From NCBI GenBank assembly GCA_030323885.1, contig CM059187.1:90721121-90785120 (forward strand): 64,000 bases of DNA, read 5' to 3'. The notes below the pieces were generated by a model. That model saw nothing but the letters and a program-made list of their open reading frames with translations, made no database searches and was not told the origin of the DNA. Each line of letters begins with the position of its first letter. The stretch's first letter is position 1. The translations under genes and the position numbers were made by a program. Source of the stretch: Branchipolynoe longqiensis. Its lineage: Eukaryota; Annelida; Polychaeta; Phyllodocida; Polynoidae. Below, piece by piece: positions 1-11,900 of this stretch.

Positions 1-219
1 GGAACACGTGCGATCGTTGAGCAGGGTTCTTTTTCTACAAATAACTCCAAAAATCGGAGGAGTTTTAAGGAATTATTTAAGGTTTGTTTATTAATATGTA
101 TAGATTATTTTGTAAAAGTTTTGTAATTTTTTAGGATGTATTAATGGAATTATTCGTGTTAATACGATTTGAATTACCCTGTATGGAATGTTGACGAAAA
201 ACCGCCATCTTGGTTTTTT

Positions 220-364
220 CCGAGAACACACTGTCACTATAGTGTCAATACGTACAGACTATATTAAATTTATAAGGTTAGCGTTCTCATTTCTATTAAT
301 TTTGAATAAAACTAATATTTTTGCACCTGTATGTATTGACACTAGAGTGACAGTGTCTTCTCGG
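220..364. repeat. Inverted repeat with ~38-bp arms
   Basis: The arms 220-257 and 327-364 are near-perfect reverse complements (both contain ACACTGTCACT and TAGTGTCAATAC) around a ~70-bp AT-rich loop. This looks like a small foldback element or MITE. No target-site duplication was resolved. It directly abuts the GC-rich minisatellite that follows. Confidence 0.7.
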
Positions 365-620
365 CTGGTCGGCGGTTTCTGCCGTCGGGGCGACGGTGGC
401 AGCCGCCGTCGCCCCGACGGCAGGAGGTTGGACAAAACAATGTCGGCCCGACGGCGTTTGTCGCCGTCGGGCCGACGTTGTTTTGTCGCCGTCGGCTCGT
501 CGGCGGTTTCCGCCGTCAGGGCGACGGCGGCAGCCACCGTCGCCCCGACGGCGGGAGGTTGGACAAAACAACATCGGCCCGACGGCGGTTTCCACCGTCG
601 GGCCGCCGGCTGTGTGCTAT
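365..620. repeat. GC-rich palindromic minisatellite
   Basis: Repeats of GTCGGGGCGACGG-like units, many of them self-complementary, alternate with copies of GGTTGGACAAAACAA. Both strands stay open in several frames only because of the composition, so the apparent ORFs here are not genes. Confidence 0.75.
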
Positions 621-636
621 CTGGGATATTACCCAA

Positions 637-752
637 CTTGACTTTACCCTACCTCACTCTACCCGACCTCACTCTACACGACTTGACTTTACCGACTTTA
701 CCCTACCTGACTTTACCCCACTTGACTTTACCCTACCGGACTTTACCGAACA
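637..752. repeat. ACTTTACCCTACC short tandem repeat
   Basis: A run of imperfect 10-15 bp units built from CTTGACTTTACCC and CTCACTCTACCC. Simple-sequence array with no coding signal. The stretch from here to 1010 shows nothing else I recognise. Confidence 0.6.
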
Positions 753-1009
753 ACACCATGAAGTCGTTGTGTAAAGTCAAGTCTGGAAAAGTCAGGCATA
801 GTTGGGAAAAGTCTGGAAAAGTCAGTCAAAAGCCAAGCGACACCACGCGCCAAAAATCGCTCCAAAAGCGATCCTATCCTGCTGTGTGACACCTGCACGA
901 GAACTGACCGCGCCTGTGTGTTCGGCTTCTCTTTGTCACATATATTTTTATTTTTGCAGTGTCACGTCCACACGAGAACCGCTTGATGTCTGCAGCTTTA
1001 CATCTTTAG

Positions 1010-1207
1010 GAAACAGCCGGAAATATGCTGCAAGTCAAGTTATATCGCCCATATCTAACTTTCTGGTTTAGGTTTGATGTTCTAACAATATCTAACGTCA
1101 TATGAATGGGATGCGAACTCATCAATTGCAGTCATATTATATATATTAAGGGTTTGTTTAACGTTAATCGGTAGATAAAAAAAAATCACGGAGATCTTTC
1201 ATCCCTG
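1010..1207 (+). mobile_element. 5'-truncated copy of the CAGGGATGAAAG MITE
   Basis: This matches the right part of the complete copies at 16727-17060 and 28133-28441. It has the block around 'taggtttgatgttctaac', then 'gtttaacgttaatcgg', and the terminal ATCTTTCATCCCTG ending at 1207. The left terminus is missing. Confidence 0.65.
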
Positions 1208-1527
1208 ACTCACGCTTCTTCCCAATAATACAAGATGGATATGTTAACAGATAGGGGGTGGCGCCACCCATCGGAGCACAGCAGGACCTTACCCAGGATG
1301 AAGGAAAAATTAGGGTGGTAAGCCTTGGGAGGCCACCTGGTGATAACACATGGAACTTCTACCGCGACTTTTAACTAACTGAGCACACACCTTATTCACG
1401 CGTGACCGAAAACTGAGGCATGTCAAGCATTTGGTAACTTGCCTACAAAACATTAGTACCACCTACAAATGAATAATTAACGACATAATTGGCGATTATC
1501 ATTATACATTATGTATATTCATAACTA

Positions 1528-1697
1528 CCGTAAAACCTCTCTAAATCGACCGACTTTAAATCGTCCATTTAGGGAAGTGGTCGGTGTAGGGAGTATTTTT
1601 TTTATTGTTAAAATGGTATTGTTTGAGCCCCAAATAAAGCGATCGATATAGGGTAGTAGTCGATCTGTGGAGGTGGTCGGTTAGAGAGGTTTTACTG
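1528..1697. mobile_element. Short MITE with GTAAAACCTCTCTAA ends and TA duplication
   Basis: The termini C(A/C)GTAAAACCTCTCTAA are inverted at both ends, followed inward by CGACC. TA dinucleotides flank both sides (1526-1527 and 1698-1699). The pattern fits a Tc1/mariner-pogo type non-autonomous element. It is about 170 bp, with no coding capacity. Confidence 0.7.
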
Positions 1698-1863
1698 TAC
1701 CATATTTATTACTTTGGCACCTGATATGCATCAGGAAATTTAAATCGAGTAACTAATGCTGCATGGTCAGAAGACCAATGCTCCAAAATTGAATAAAATA
1801 ATTTGTTCCCTGAATAAAATTATATTGAACCGCCCCCCCGCCCCCCAACAAACACAAAATGGT

Positions 1864-2190
1864 GGTTGTGTTGATTGATTGACTGTTGGAGTTTTACGTC
1901 CTAGCAACATCTAAGGTCTGGTGGCGGTTAGATTATTGCAATGCACTGGGGCCAACCACACATGCACCTAACTAACCAATTAATATACTATTTAATATAA
2001 ATAATGAGTATTGATTCCCAAATAGTTTTGCAGACTGGATTTTTACCGAAGCCGAAATAAAAAATAGGTGATTGTAAATAAAAACTAAATTGATGATCGG
2101 CCAGGGTTCGAACCAAGTAGTTCGAATCCCACGACTTACCAGAACGGGAGGCAGATGCTCAACTCATTCAGCCATCGCATCTGGTTACAT
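1864..2190 (-). mobile_element. Degenerate tRNA-derived SINE (family 1), minus orientation
   Basis: The segment 'gttggagttttacgtcctagcaac' at 1884-1907 is the tail signature of this SINE. 2100-2185 matches its tRNA-like head on the opposite strand (ggttcgaac B-box-like core). The middle is diverged or replaced. Confidence 0.5.
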
Positions 2191-2437
2191 ATTACGTCTC
2201 CGTCAAAAATATTTAAAAAATAAAAATAAAAACCGCCCGCCTGACCCGATTTTTATTTCAAAAGGACGATCACCAATTTATTTTATATTTTGCCTAAGTA
2301 CCAAGAATGTCACTTAGGGGGATGCCGACCAAATCCACCTGAGAGTAAAAAATAAAATTCAATTCAATACCTCGTTCTTCACACCAGGACGTTTAATGCC
2401 AAGTAAAACGGTGCTGTGGTCAGGAACCGGTCAAATA

Positions 2438-2443
2438 TTTATT
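2438..2443 (-). promoter_or_regulatory. Candidate polyadenylation signal of PPM1G
   Basis: AATAAA on the minus strand, about 263 bases past the PPM1G stop codon. No other canonical signal was noticed closer to the stop. This is an inference from position only. Confidence 0.3.
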
Positions 2444-2705
2444 TGGTTGCCGCGTTCAATTTCGTTAACGGTTTGTTGGTGTGAATAAGGTTTGCGAAGA
2501 ACCACAACAGTCAGGAGACGCCAGCACCCAAACACAGCCAACAGCGTCCCTCTGCAGACGCCAATTGGAACAAACCACATCTAAGTCTGGAGTAGCCGTA
2601 GTAGTAGTAATAAGAGAATTACAGTAGTATAGTGGTAGTATACATTTTCCTTTCTTCTTCCTTTGCTTCTAGACAAGTTATGTTCTGTTAAACTATGACA
2701 TAGCA

Positions 2706-2909
2706 TTAGGATGATGCCTCAGTTCTCGCTCGCTTCGAATCCGGCAAGTCTGTTTTGTCTGTCGACTCTGCAAGCCGCTTAACGCAGGCGGTGTCTGAGA
2801 CTGTCGCGGTGTCTGTGTCCGCGTGCTTAAAGCACACAATTATACAGGTCATGTTGTCGCAGCCGGTCCCGTCCCCAGAGGTGTCCGGGGAGAGACAAAT
2901 CTCGAACAT
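2706..2909 (-). CDS. PPM1G: PPM1G exon 9, C-terminal (aa 874-940)
   Basis: Acceptor CTGCAG|ATGTTC. Encodes [19 protein letters not shown] and MTCIIVCFK, carrying the last metal-site Asp (D891). The tail [11 protein letters not shown] ends at TAA 2708-2706. The phase-0 entry matches every donor in the exon 8 array. Confidence 0.94.
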   Translation of the reverse strand: MFEICLSPDTSGDGTGCDNMTCIIVCFKHADTDTATVSDTACVKRLAESTDKTDLPDSKRARTEASS

Positions 2910-5900
2910 CTGCAGCAAGAAGAACAACACCGCATTCAAACTATGAATAGACACAGATCTACATAACACGGATGGCACTTATTGCCAGATATGGGACCCG
3001 AGGCCCTTGGAATGGGTATTGAGGGGCTTTTCAATGCTTTGAAATGAGGCAAATGAAGACTTTTCAAGACTTGGCAGGCCCTGTTCAGACTCTGCATTAC
3101 CTAAGTACCAAGACCATCCCCTACACCCCCATCACACCAAACGTAGTTCTCAAAACGCCCGACCCCGTTCTAAAATGGGGTAGAACGTGGCTGCCGAAGA
3201 TTATTAACATGCTCAAAGTTCTAGAGCACCCTTCCGTCCTTCCTGTCCATGCAGTTCATAAAAAGTTAGTCAACCGTTGCTACTACGTTCACACACAGTT
3301 TAAGCCCCATTGGCAATATTTCCAAGAACGTAGTAAGAACTACTTTGGTGTGATGGGGGTATTAGGTGGGTGCCAACCAAATTCACCATGCGACATCACA
3401 AGCGACAATCTACATAGTAGACATAAAGTGCTTATTAAAACTGCATAGTTCGATGAAAGCATAAAAAAATTCAAAACCAAAAAAACATGCGACATCTCAA
3501 GCAACAATCTCCATCGTGCTTCTTAAGGCACTATAGTCCGATGAAAGTATGAAATTTTCAAAAACAAAATAATTAGATAGATTTAATTCTACATGTCTAA
3601 CTTAGATACTAATGCACTTATTAAGCATTTGTTGCCACATAGAAGGGAATACCGAGTCAATTTAATAGAAACTGTTACCGCAGAAACCTATGATGTGAGA
3701 GTTTTGGCATGCTTGCCAAAATTAATTTTCTATATTTGCACTTCAGATATCTCAAAAGTTATCCATTTAAAATAAAAGTTACTTCAAACTAAAGTAAGGT
3801 AGATTATAACTGTCAACCTAAAATATTTATCTCAGAAAATGACAGAAACTCAAAACCATCGGACCATGCAACTTTAATGTAGATAGTCTGATGAAAGCAT
3901 CAAATTTTCTAAATGAAAAGGCCTATCTAGACTTGATCCAATATATACCCAACTTAGATACTGGTTCACTTATTAAACAAGTGTTGCAGCATAGGAGGGG
4001 ACATGAAGTCAATCTGTGTTAAATGACAGCAAGAACCATCTCCAATGCAATTTTGAAGTGGTTGTCAACTGTATCAACTGACAGCAAGATCTAACCCACC
4101 CACAAAACACAGCCAAAATTACGGCCAAGTTGTTTTTTCAGGATTGGCTTGTGTTTTATATTGGTAAAGAGTCGTGCATGCTATTTTCATTAAAACAGTG
4201 TTGACGCAAGGCTATGAAATCTACACATTCAAGCAGAATGTGTCTAAGTGTTAGTGATCACTGAGACCTAATGAACTCAGGGGTTGGTTCTCACTTAAAG
4301 TTGCATAGTCTGATGGTGTTGAGTTTTTGTAATTTTTCTCAGATAAATAGATTAATCGACCGTACTTTAGCTTCAAGTCCTGTTTATTTTAAACAGTTAT
4401 GTTTAGAGATATTTGAAGTGCAAACATGTCAAATTAGTTTTGGCAAGCTTGCCAAAACTCTGACACCATAGGCTTTAGCAGTAACCGGTTCTATTAAATT
4501 GCCTCAGTATTCCCTGCTATGTAGCAACAAATGCTTAATACATGCATCAGTATCTACGTTAGATATGTAGAATCATTTCCAGATAATTGTTTTGGTTTTG
4601 AAAATTTGATGCTTCATCGGACTGTGCAGCTTTAAGCAAAAATGCAGCAGTCAGCCAAGCGTGGCCAATGCGGCATCGAGTGGGGACTACTTGGTCCCGC
4701 CGACACCCAGCAAGTGTTGTGGATGTTCTTCAATGCATTTGTTTGTTGTTGTTTTACGTCCTAGCAACATCTAAGGTCATATCAGGATGGTCACCGTCTT
4801 GTGACAATGCACACTCATGGCAACTTTATAGTGCTTCCCCACTGGAAAACCAGGCCACCAGTACCATGACCTGATATCTCACTCAGTCACATTATCCTGA
4901 CACTGAGCCAACCAGTCCATGTCATATCCTAATAATGCTGAGCACCAGGCTAGGAAGCGACAAGTATCAATTTTTTAAGTCATTGGTTTGACTCGACCAG
5001 GGTTCGAACCCATGACCGCACGATCTACCAACATCAACATCTTCAATGGATAGGGTGATGTGATGCAACTTGTTTAAATGCTCATCTCATTCATGTTCAA
5101 ATTTTAATTTGACATTTAATAAGTGGTCTCAGATCAGAGTCAGGGATTCGACATAGTGCTACAACACCATTCAGAGCCATTTCTGCAGCTCAGTCAACTA
5201 GCTCATTTCCTTGGATATCGGTATAGCAAGGTACCCAGCACTTTCTCATGAGTGGGTGGTCTACTAAGATTTCCGAATGTCAGGAGACGTGGAAAAGAGT
5301 CGATGTAGATAAAAAAAGATTGTTTGGTTAGTTCTTGATGCGAAATGAAAGAAAGACTGCATGGGCTTCGGCCATGACATTAATATGTACATTATTTTTA
5401 ACATTTCAATAATGGCTTTTGGGGTTGAATCTTGAAAACGAAAATATCAATTGCTTCGTGCTTTTATATGTTGAATGAAAATAAAGAGTAAATTATTCGA
5501 GCAAAATACACACAGAACTAATACTATCCCTGACACCCCCAGCTTACGGTCTGATCACATATTAGCGACCTCAATATGTTAATAAGGCATGAAAGGGTCA
5601 AAGTCATGAAGGCCTAGCCTAGATAGCTCTTTCCTATGTTTTATAAATAAAACGAATGATTTTACGCATAGGCATATATATAAGCCAGTCTTTCGCTTTT
5701 GCATATGGACATAACTATTTTCCTATGGAACTATTCAGTAGTACCTTGCATATCGTTAAAAAATGTTCACACATGGCAGAGGTCCTGTGATCAAAGGGGA
5801 TGCTGAAGACAGGTGCTACTGTATTCCAGGCTGTATGTATGACGTGATTGACTGATCTCACACTCGCGGGACACCACTGTAGCCTCGCTTTCAAATGTAA

Positions 5901-8900
5901 ATGAGGTCAGTGCTGAGAGATCTGTGATTACACTAAATACCTAGTGAATCACTAGAGATGCAGACACATGCCAGCGAAGCTGTAATTACTAGCAAACCTT
6001 TCCCACACACGCCTGCAAAATTTGCAATTGCTAAAATTTTCTCAGTGGACCCATTTGCGGTTTGGGCTATTTTCTGCTCCAACCAGTGGTCCACAGCTGG
6101 TTCATCAAAGTTTGTGGTGTGTGCTGTCCTGCTGTGGCAAAGTGCATATGGAAGACGCCATGCTGCTTATCTAAAATAGTAGCCTGTGTGGCAGCAGCGT
6201 GTTTCCTCTAAAGAAATGTCGGAATGACCATGTGTTTGACGTCCATTAGCCTATGATAAAAATCATTATTGCTCTGGGGGCGTCGTTAAATAAAACAAGC
6301 TTTCCTTTTTTTCATCTAACTTTTGAATTGAGGCACACAACACTAAACCATGGCATCGATAGGGCTTTGCTAGGACGAGTTGGGAAAATAACCTCGTCTT
6401 CCGATCAAGATGGTGCATGTTTGGGATCAGTGAATTATGTATCAAAGAAACACACGTGCAATAAAAGGTCACCACAGCTACGGTCAGGTCACAGTAGCTG
6501 CAGGCATGTTGATGTGCAGTGTGACTTACCTCTTCACATATTGATGACAGCGTGGTGACACTGCCATTTAACTGCTCAGACACAAAGTAGCTGCGATCAT
6601 GTTGATGTGCAGTGTGACTTACCTCTTCACATATTGATGACAGTGTGGTGACACTGCCTTTTAACCGCTCAGACACAAAGTAGCTGCAATCATGTTGATG
6701 TGCAGTGTGACTTACCTCTTCACATATTGATGACAGCGTGGTGACACTGCCTTTTAACTGCTCAGACACAAAGTAGCTGCGATCATGTTGATGTGCAGTG
6801 TGACTTACCTCTTCACATATTGATGACAGCGTGGTGACACTGCCTTTTAACTGCTCAGACACAAAGTAGCTGCGATCATGTTGATGTGCAGTGTGACTTA
6901 CCTCTTCACATATTGATGACAACGTGGTGACACTGCCTTTTAACTGCTCAGACACAAAGTAGCTGCGATCATGTTGATGTGCAGTGTGACTTACCTCTTC
7001 ACATATTGATGACAGCGTGGTGACACTGCCTTTTAACCGCTCAGACACAAAGTAGCTGCGATCATGTTGATGTGCAGTGTGACTTACCTCTTCACATATT
7101 GATGACAGCGTGGTGACACTGCCTTTTAACTGCTCAGACACAAAGTAGCTGCGATCATGTTGATGTGCAGTGTGACTTCCCTCTTCACATATTGATGACA
7201 GCGTGGTGACACTGCCTTTTAACTGCTCACACACAAAGTAGCTGCGATCATGTTGATGTGCAGTGTGACTTACCTCTTCACATATTGATGACAGCGTGGT
7301 GACACCGCCGTTTAACCGCTCAGACACAAAGTAGCAGCAGGCATGTTCATGTGCAGTGTGACTTACCTCTTCACATATTGACGACAGCGTGGTGGCACCG
7401 CCTTTTAACCGCTCAGACACAAAGTTCACCACGTCCTGACTTGTCATTACATTCCTAGAAACAGCAACACAATGATGTCATGTTACCGACGTGATTTTAC
7501 ATATTATTAGCTGGGTGGGCAGTGTGATTTCAGTTGGGATGAATGTGAATGAAGCCAAATGACTTGGCAGTCCCGATTGTCCGCGACAAGCAAAATGTAA
7601 GATAGGACAACTTAATTCAATCAGAATTCTTCTCGTCGGACAATTGAATAAGTGATGAGTTATTAGTGATGGGAGTTGGTTGCATCTTCATCATCAATCA
7701 CCGGTTTGAGCAAACCGATCAATGATTGACAGGGTCCGTAAAGATATGAAGATATGGAATTCAAGGCTATTTCACAGCTATTCAAGGCTGGTTTTTTTTT
7801 TAAATGTGAATTCAAGACTATTTTAATTGAAATGGGGTAAATGAAGACTTTCTAGGCCCCGTAAGGACCTGAATTGATTAATAATTGGTTTTGACAAATA
7901 TGCACTTTTGTACCTATCTGTAGACAACTTGCACTCAAACTGCGGTGAATGGTGACTAATAATTAATTCAAAACAGATTTAAGTTCTATAAAACGTATAT
8001 TTATATTTACAAATAGTAGACCATACACATTTATTTATATATTTCTTTTCAGTTTGAAATACCACTAGTAAAACTTCAGATGCAATTTTTAAATCCCTGA
8101 AATCTCTTAAATTGACGACAGGGAAAACTTATTTTTACTGGTTTAACATTAACAATTTAACACTCAATAATTTTAAATACACTGGCAAAAAGATGCATTT
8201 CCGGTTTAATACTGAGCCAACCCAATAACATGTTAAAATCAACTAAAACCGATAGCTGCTTTTTGTAAGCAAGTGCTTGAATTGACTGGTAAAACAACCG
8301 ACTTTCCACTCTAGTCGATGATCGTCCCACCATTATTAATTATATTTTAAGACAACAGTGAAAATAGCAGCTCAGTAGCCAGCAGTGCCTCTAGAAATCC
8401 TATAACCTGTCTCCCAAACACCCAAATGAAGGCTTCACACACTTCTGCCACTAGGGGGTCTTCAGTGAGAATGACTTAAAGTAAAGCTTGTTTTATTTAA
8501 TGACGCCTCCAGAGCACATTGATTTTCATCATCGGCTATTGGACGTCAAACATATGGTCATACTGACATATTTCTTTGGAGGAAACCTGCTGCCACCACA
8601 TAGGCTACTCTTTCCAATAAGCAGCAAGGGGTCTTTTATATGCACTTTCCCACAGACAGGACAGCACATACCACAGCCTTTGATGAACCAGTTGTGGACC
8701 ACTGGTTGTCAGAATGACTTATGCCTGGAACATGAGACAAGTTTAAACAACAAGAGGGTTGGTTCGACTTGTCCCATGGGTAAGTAACTTTCAAAGTTAA
8801 TGGATGTAGAGTCCTGCCAGACATCGCAACTTTCAGTATTGTCCAGGCATTAAAGTGGTATTCGCCCCCCCCCCCCCAATAGGATTAGCACTGTCAGGGA

Positions 8901-11900
8901 ATCGCCGACAAACGGCAGAAGTCAGATTTCAACTATCCTTGTTGTCACTATATTATCGCCCATTCCTAACTCTATATTTGAGTTTGATGTTTCATACCAT
9001 CTAAGGTCACATGAGATTCGGATTCTTCATAGCTAATTGCTGCTATATAATAGATTAGTTAGACAAATCTTACCTGGGTATAAATGATGGATAACTGTTG
9101 TTTTCCCGAGGTATAAGCCTTGGATAGACGTGGGCGAGGGAGAAGGAAGCACATCCGGGTCCAGCAATCTTTACCTACTTATTCAGGATAAAAAATCATC
9201 TAAACTAATCATAATCATGGATCTGTGATGTTTTCTTGGAACAAGCAAACAGTATAGACGTGGTAGGGCGTGGTGGGTGGGCCCTCGCCCACGTCTATCC
9301 GAGGCTTATACCTCGGGAAAACAACAGTTATCCATCATCTATACCCAGGTAAGATTCATGGCCTCTGGTGTAACCAAATCCCTGGCAGTTTCTAATGAGA
9401 ACATTTTAAAATGTTGGTATTCAACTATTTGATTTAATTTAGTTAGATCGAGGATCATTCTGATGTTGGTATTCAACTATTTGATTTAATTTAGTTAGAT
9501 CGAGGATCATTCTGATCTCACCATTTGGTTTAGGTCGGGAAAATATATTAGAAATAAATTCACCTGTTGAGTGACTAACCTGTTCTATAATACCTTTTGT
9601 TTCAAAAAGAGCCACCTGATTATCTAACGCTTCCTTTTCTATTTAATTAAATTTATAAGGGAAAGGAATACGTGTTTGTTTTGGAATTTCTATAAACGGA
9701 ATCTGAACTCCTCGTAACTATATTCAAAATGTCCCTATCATTAGTTATTTTACACCATTCAGGAAAATGTGTAGCAATGTTCCCTGCATTAAAGTTCCTT
9801 ACATCTGTTTGTGTTTCCTCCGTTACCATGTCTGCTGCCACTGGTGCCGGAGTCTGTGTGGCAGTTTCTATTTGTTCCCTGGGCGTGTGAACGGTTGTTT
9901 GGGTGTAAACTCCCTTCTGAACGGGCGGTTCCCGTCGTTCCACCCGAAGGACTGTCGGTGACCTCTTCCCCTTCCCCTTGGTTGGAAGCCATAGGAGGGG
10001 CCGGACCTTCCCGCTCTTGCTCCCCGGCGGTTCCGAAAATCCGTCCAGGGTCTCCGAAATCTGGAAGAATCATCCAGTTTCCGTTTCAGTTCCATGTTCT
10101 TTCCACTCTTAGCCTCTGCCTCAACCTCTTTAAAGAGGTAAGGGAGTTGGCCACCGAACATTTTCGTTTTGTCGAGTGGCTTCCCTTTCACTGGTTTCGG
10201 CGCTAAGAACAACGTGTACTCTTTACCATCGTTGTCTGTGACCTTCTTCGATCTCGCTACTTCCTTACCAGCGTCTGTCGTGACCGCCTTGAAGACGTTC
10301 TCGTATCGTCTGTAGCTGAGGAAGTTGCTAGCAGCGGTAAACAATGCAATGTTCTTATCCATAGAGCGAGCTAGCGAGGAGAATTTGTTCTCCGTCTACA
10401 TCCTATTAGCGATAGGTGCCACTGACGTCAGCGCCCCTAACACCGCCTTGTGGATGGTGAACAGTACGTTTTCAAACTTACGTCTGTTGTCACTCAGACG
10501 GACTCCTGAGTCCATCTCCTTCACCACCATGTTGGGAATTCCTTTGATTCCCGAAATCTGCTCAGTCAATTTTGTGATGACCTCTGCCGGCTTAAAGGTG
10601 TTGAAATGGCCTTTAATTGTCTCTCGCATCATAGTTGTGGTGCGGACTTTCTTAGCCTTCTGTGTAGGGCAGTTTTTGCGGACTTTTCCGCCAATTTTGG
10701 TGTAAACTCCCGCCCTCTCCGTGTCGGAGTCCGACTCGGTGGTAGACGAGTCGGAAGAAGAGTCCGATGAAGAATGCTTCTTTTTCTTCTTTTTGCTCTT
10801 CTTCTTGCTCTTTTCACTTTCTTGGCTTTACTGGCCTTAGTGAACTCGTCACCAGACGAGCTAACGGCTCTCTTTCTTTTCTTCTGTTTCGGCGCCTTTG
10901 GAGAAGGTATTTCGTCTGCCAAGTCAGTATCCTCTAGATCGGACACGTCCTCCCAGTCCGAATCAAGGATAGGGAGATGCCGGCCTGTAGCCGGGCATGT
11001 GTTCGGCTGGATCTGTTGTAGCTTGAACTCCAACATCTGGCTTATCCCGGCGTCTAGGTCTACCGGATAAGTGGCCCCGTCGTCACTTTCCCTGTCAGAC
11101 GGGACGTCTGCACCGGGCTGCGGGGACGGCGGTGCGATCAACCCGGGCGACGAGTTGTAGCTGCATCCGGTGGTGGCTTGTTTCGCTTTTTAGCCATCGG
11201 TAGTCTGTAACCAAATAATCTGTTACTTTAAACCGGAATCAACTCAACGTGAACACAAAAGTGACGCCAGGTTTAACCCGGGTTGAGCATCTATGTGGTA
11301 TTGAGTAACGTATTTACACCGTTCTCAGTACGGGCGTGGTAAGCTAAGTGTATTGTCATAGGTGTGTGGTATCGAAACCAACCATACGAGGGGTAGGCCT
11401 CTGGGACCTCCCACGCTCTCTGTCCCGTACACTTCTCCCTCCCGCGTCTTCTGCGCCAGCAAGTTGGAGAAAATGCTACGAAACTCGGAGGTACGCCTCA
11501 AATAAAAATTTCGGGAGTCTATAAAAGAAACCCAGGATCATCCCCAACAACACCCTCTATTAGGGTCCGAGGGAATCTCCACAGGAGATGTGACAGTGCC
11601 AACATCTCTACCCGTGTGTAAACAGGTGTCGATAGAACAAAGGTTTCGGTTCGTAACACAAAGCAATGCATTGTTCTACCCATATCGATAAAAACACTAA
11701 TCTTGTCTTAAATGGACCTAAGAAAGTTCTGAACTTTCATATCTAGATGCTAATATGCATCATAAACAACCTAAACCAAAGTTTTGATTGCTACTTACAG
11801 TTATTTAGCTTGTTGTAGACAGATTTTGCCGGAGCAACTCAACGAACGTCCTCCTGTCATGAGTTGCCTATGCTAATTGCTGGACCCGGATGTGCTTCCT

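Noticed and set aside
3044..3448. 134-codon plus-strand frame
   Set aside because: Spans a palindromic MITE-like repeat inside PPM1G intron 8 and has no recognisable domain.
6494..7423. CRISPR-like array
   Set aside because: Units are contiguous 93-bp copies with no unique spacers, in a eukaryotic intron/exon junction.
6266..7447. 393-codon minus frame read as a single repeat protein
   Set aside because: Only the first 29 codons belong to PPM1G exon 8 by family comparison. The rest reads through the repeated splice donors into intron and then SINE sequence. It could be partly coding only if later donors are used.
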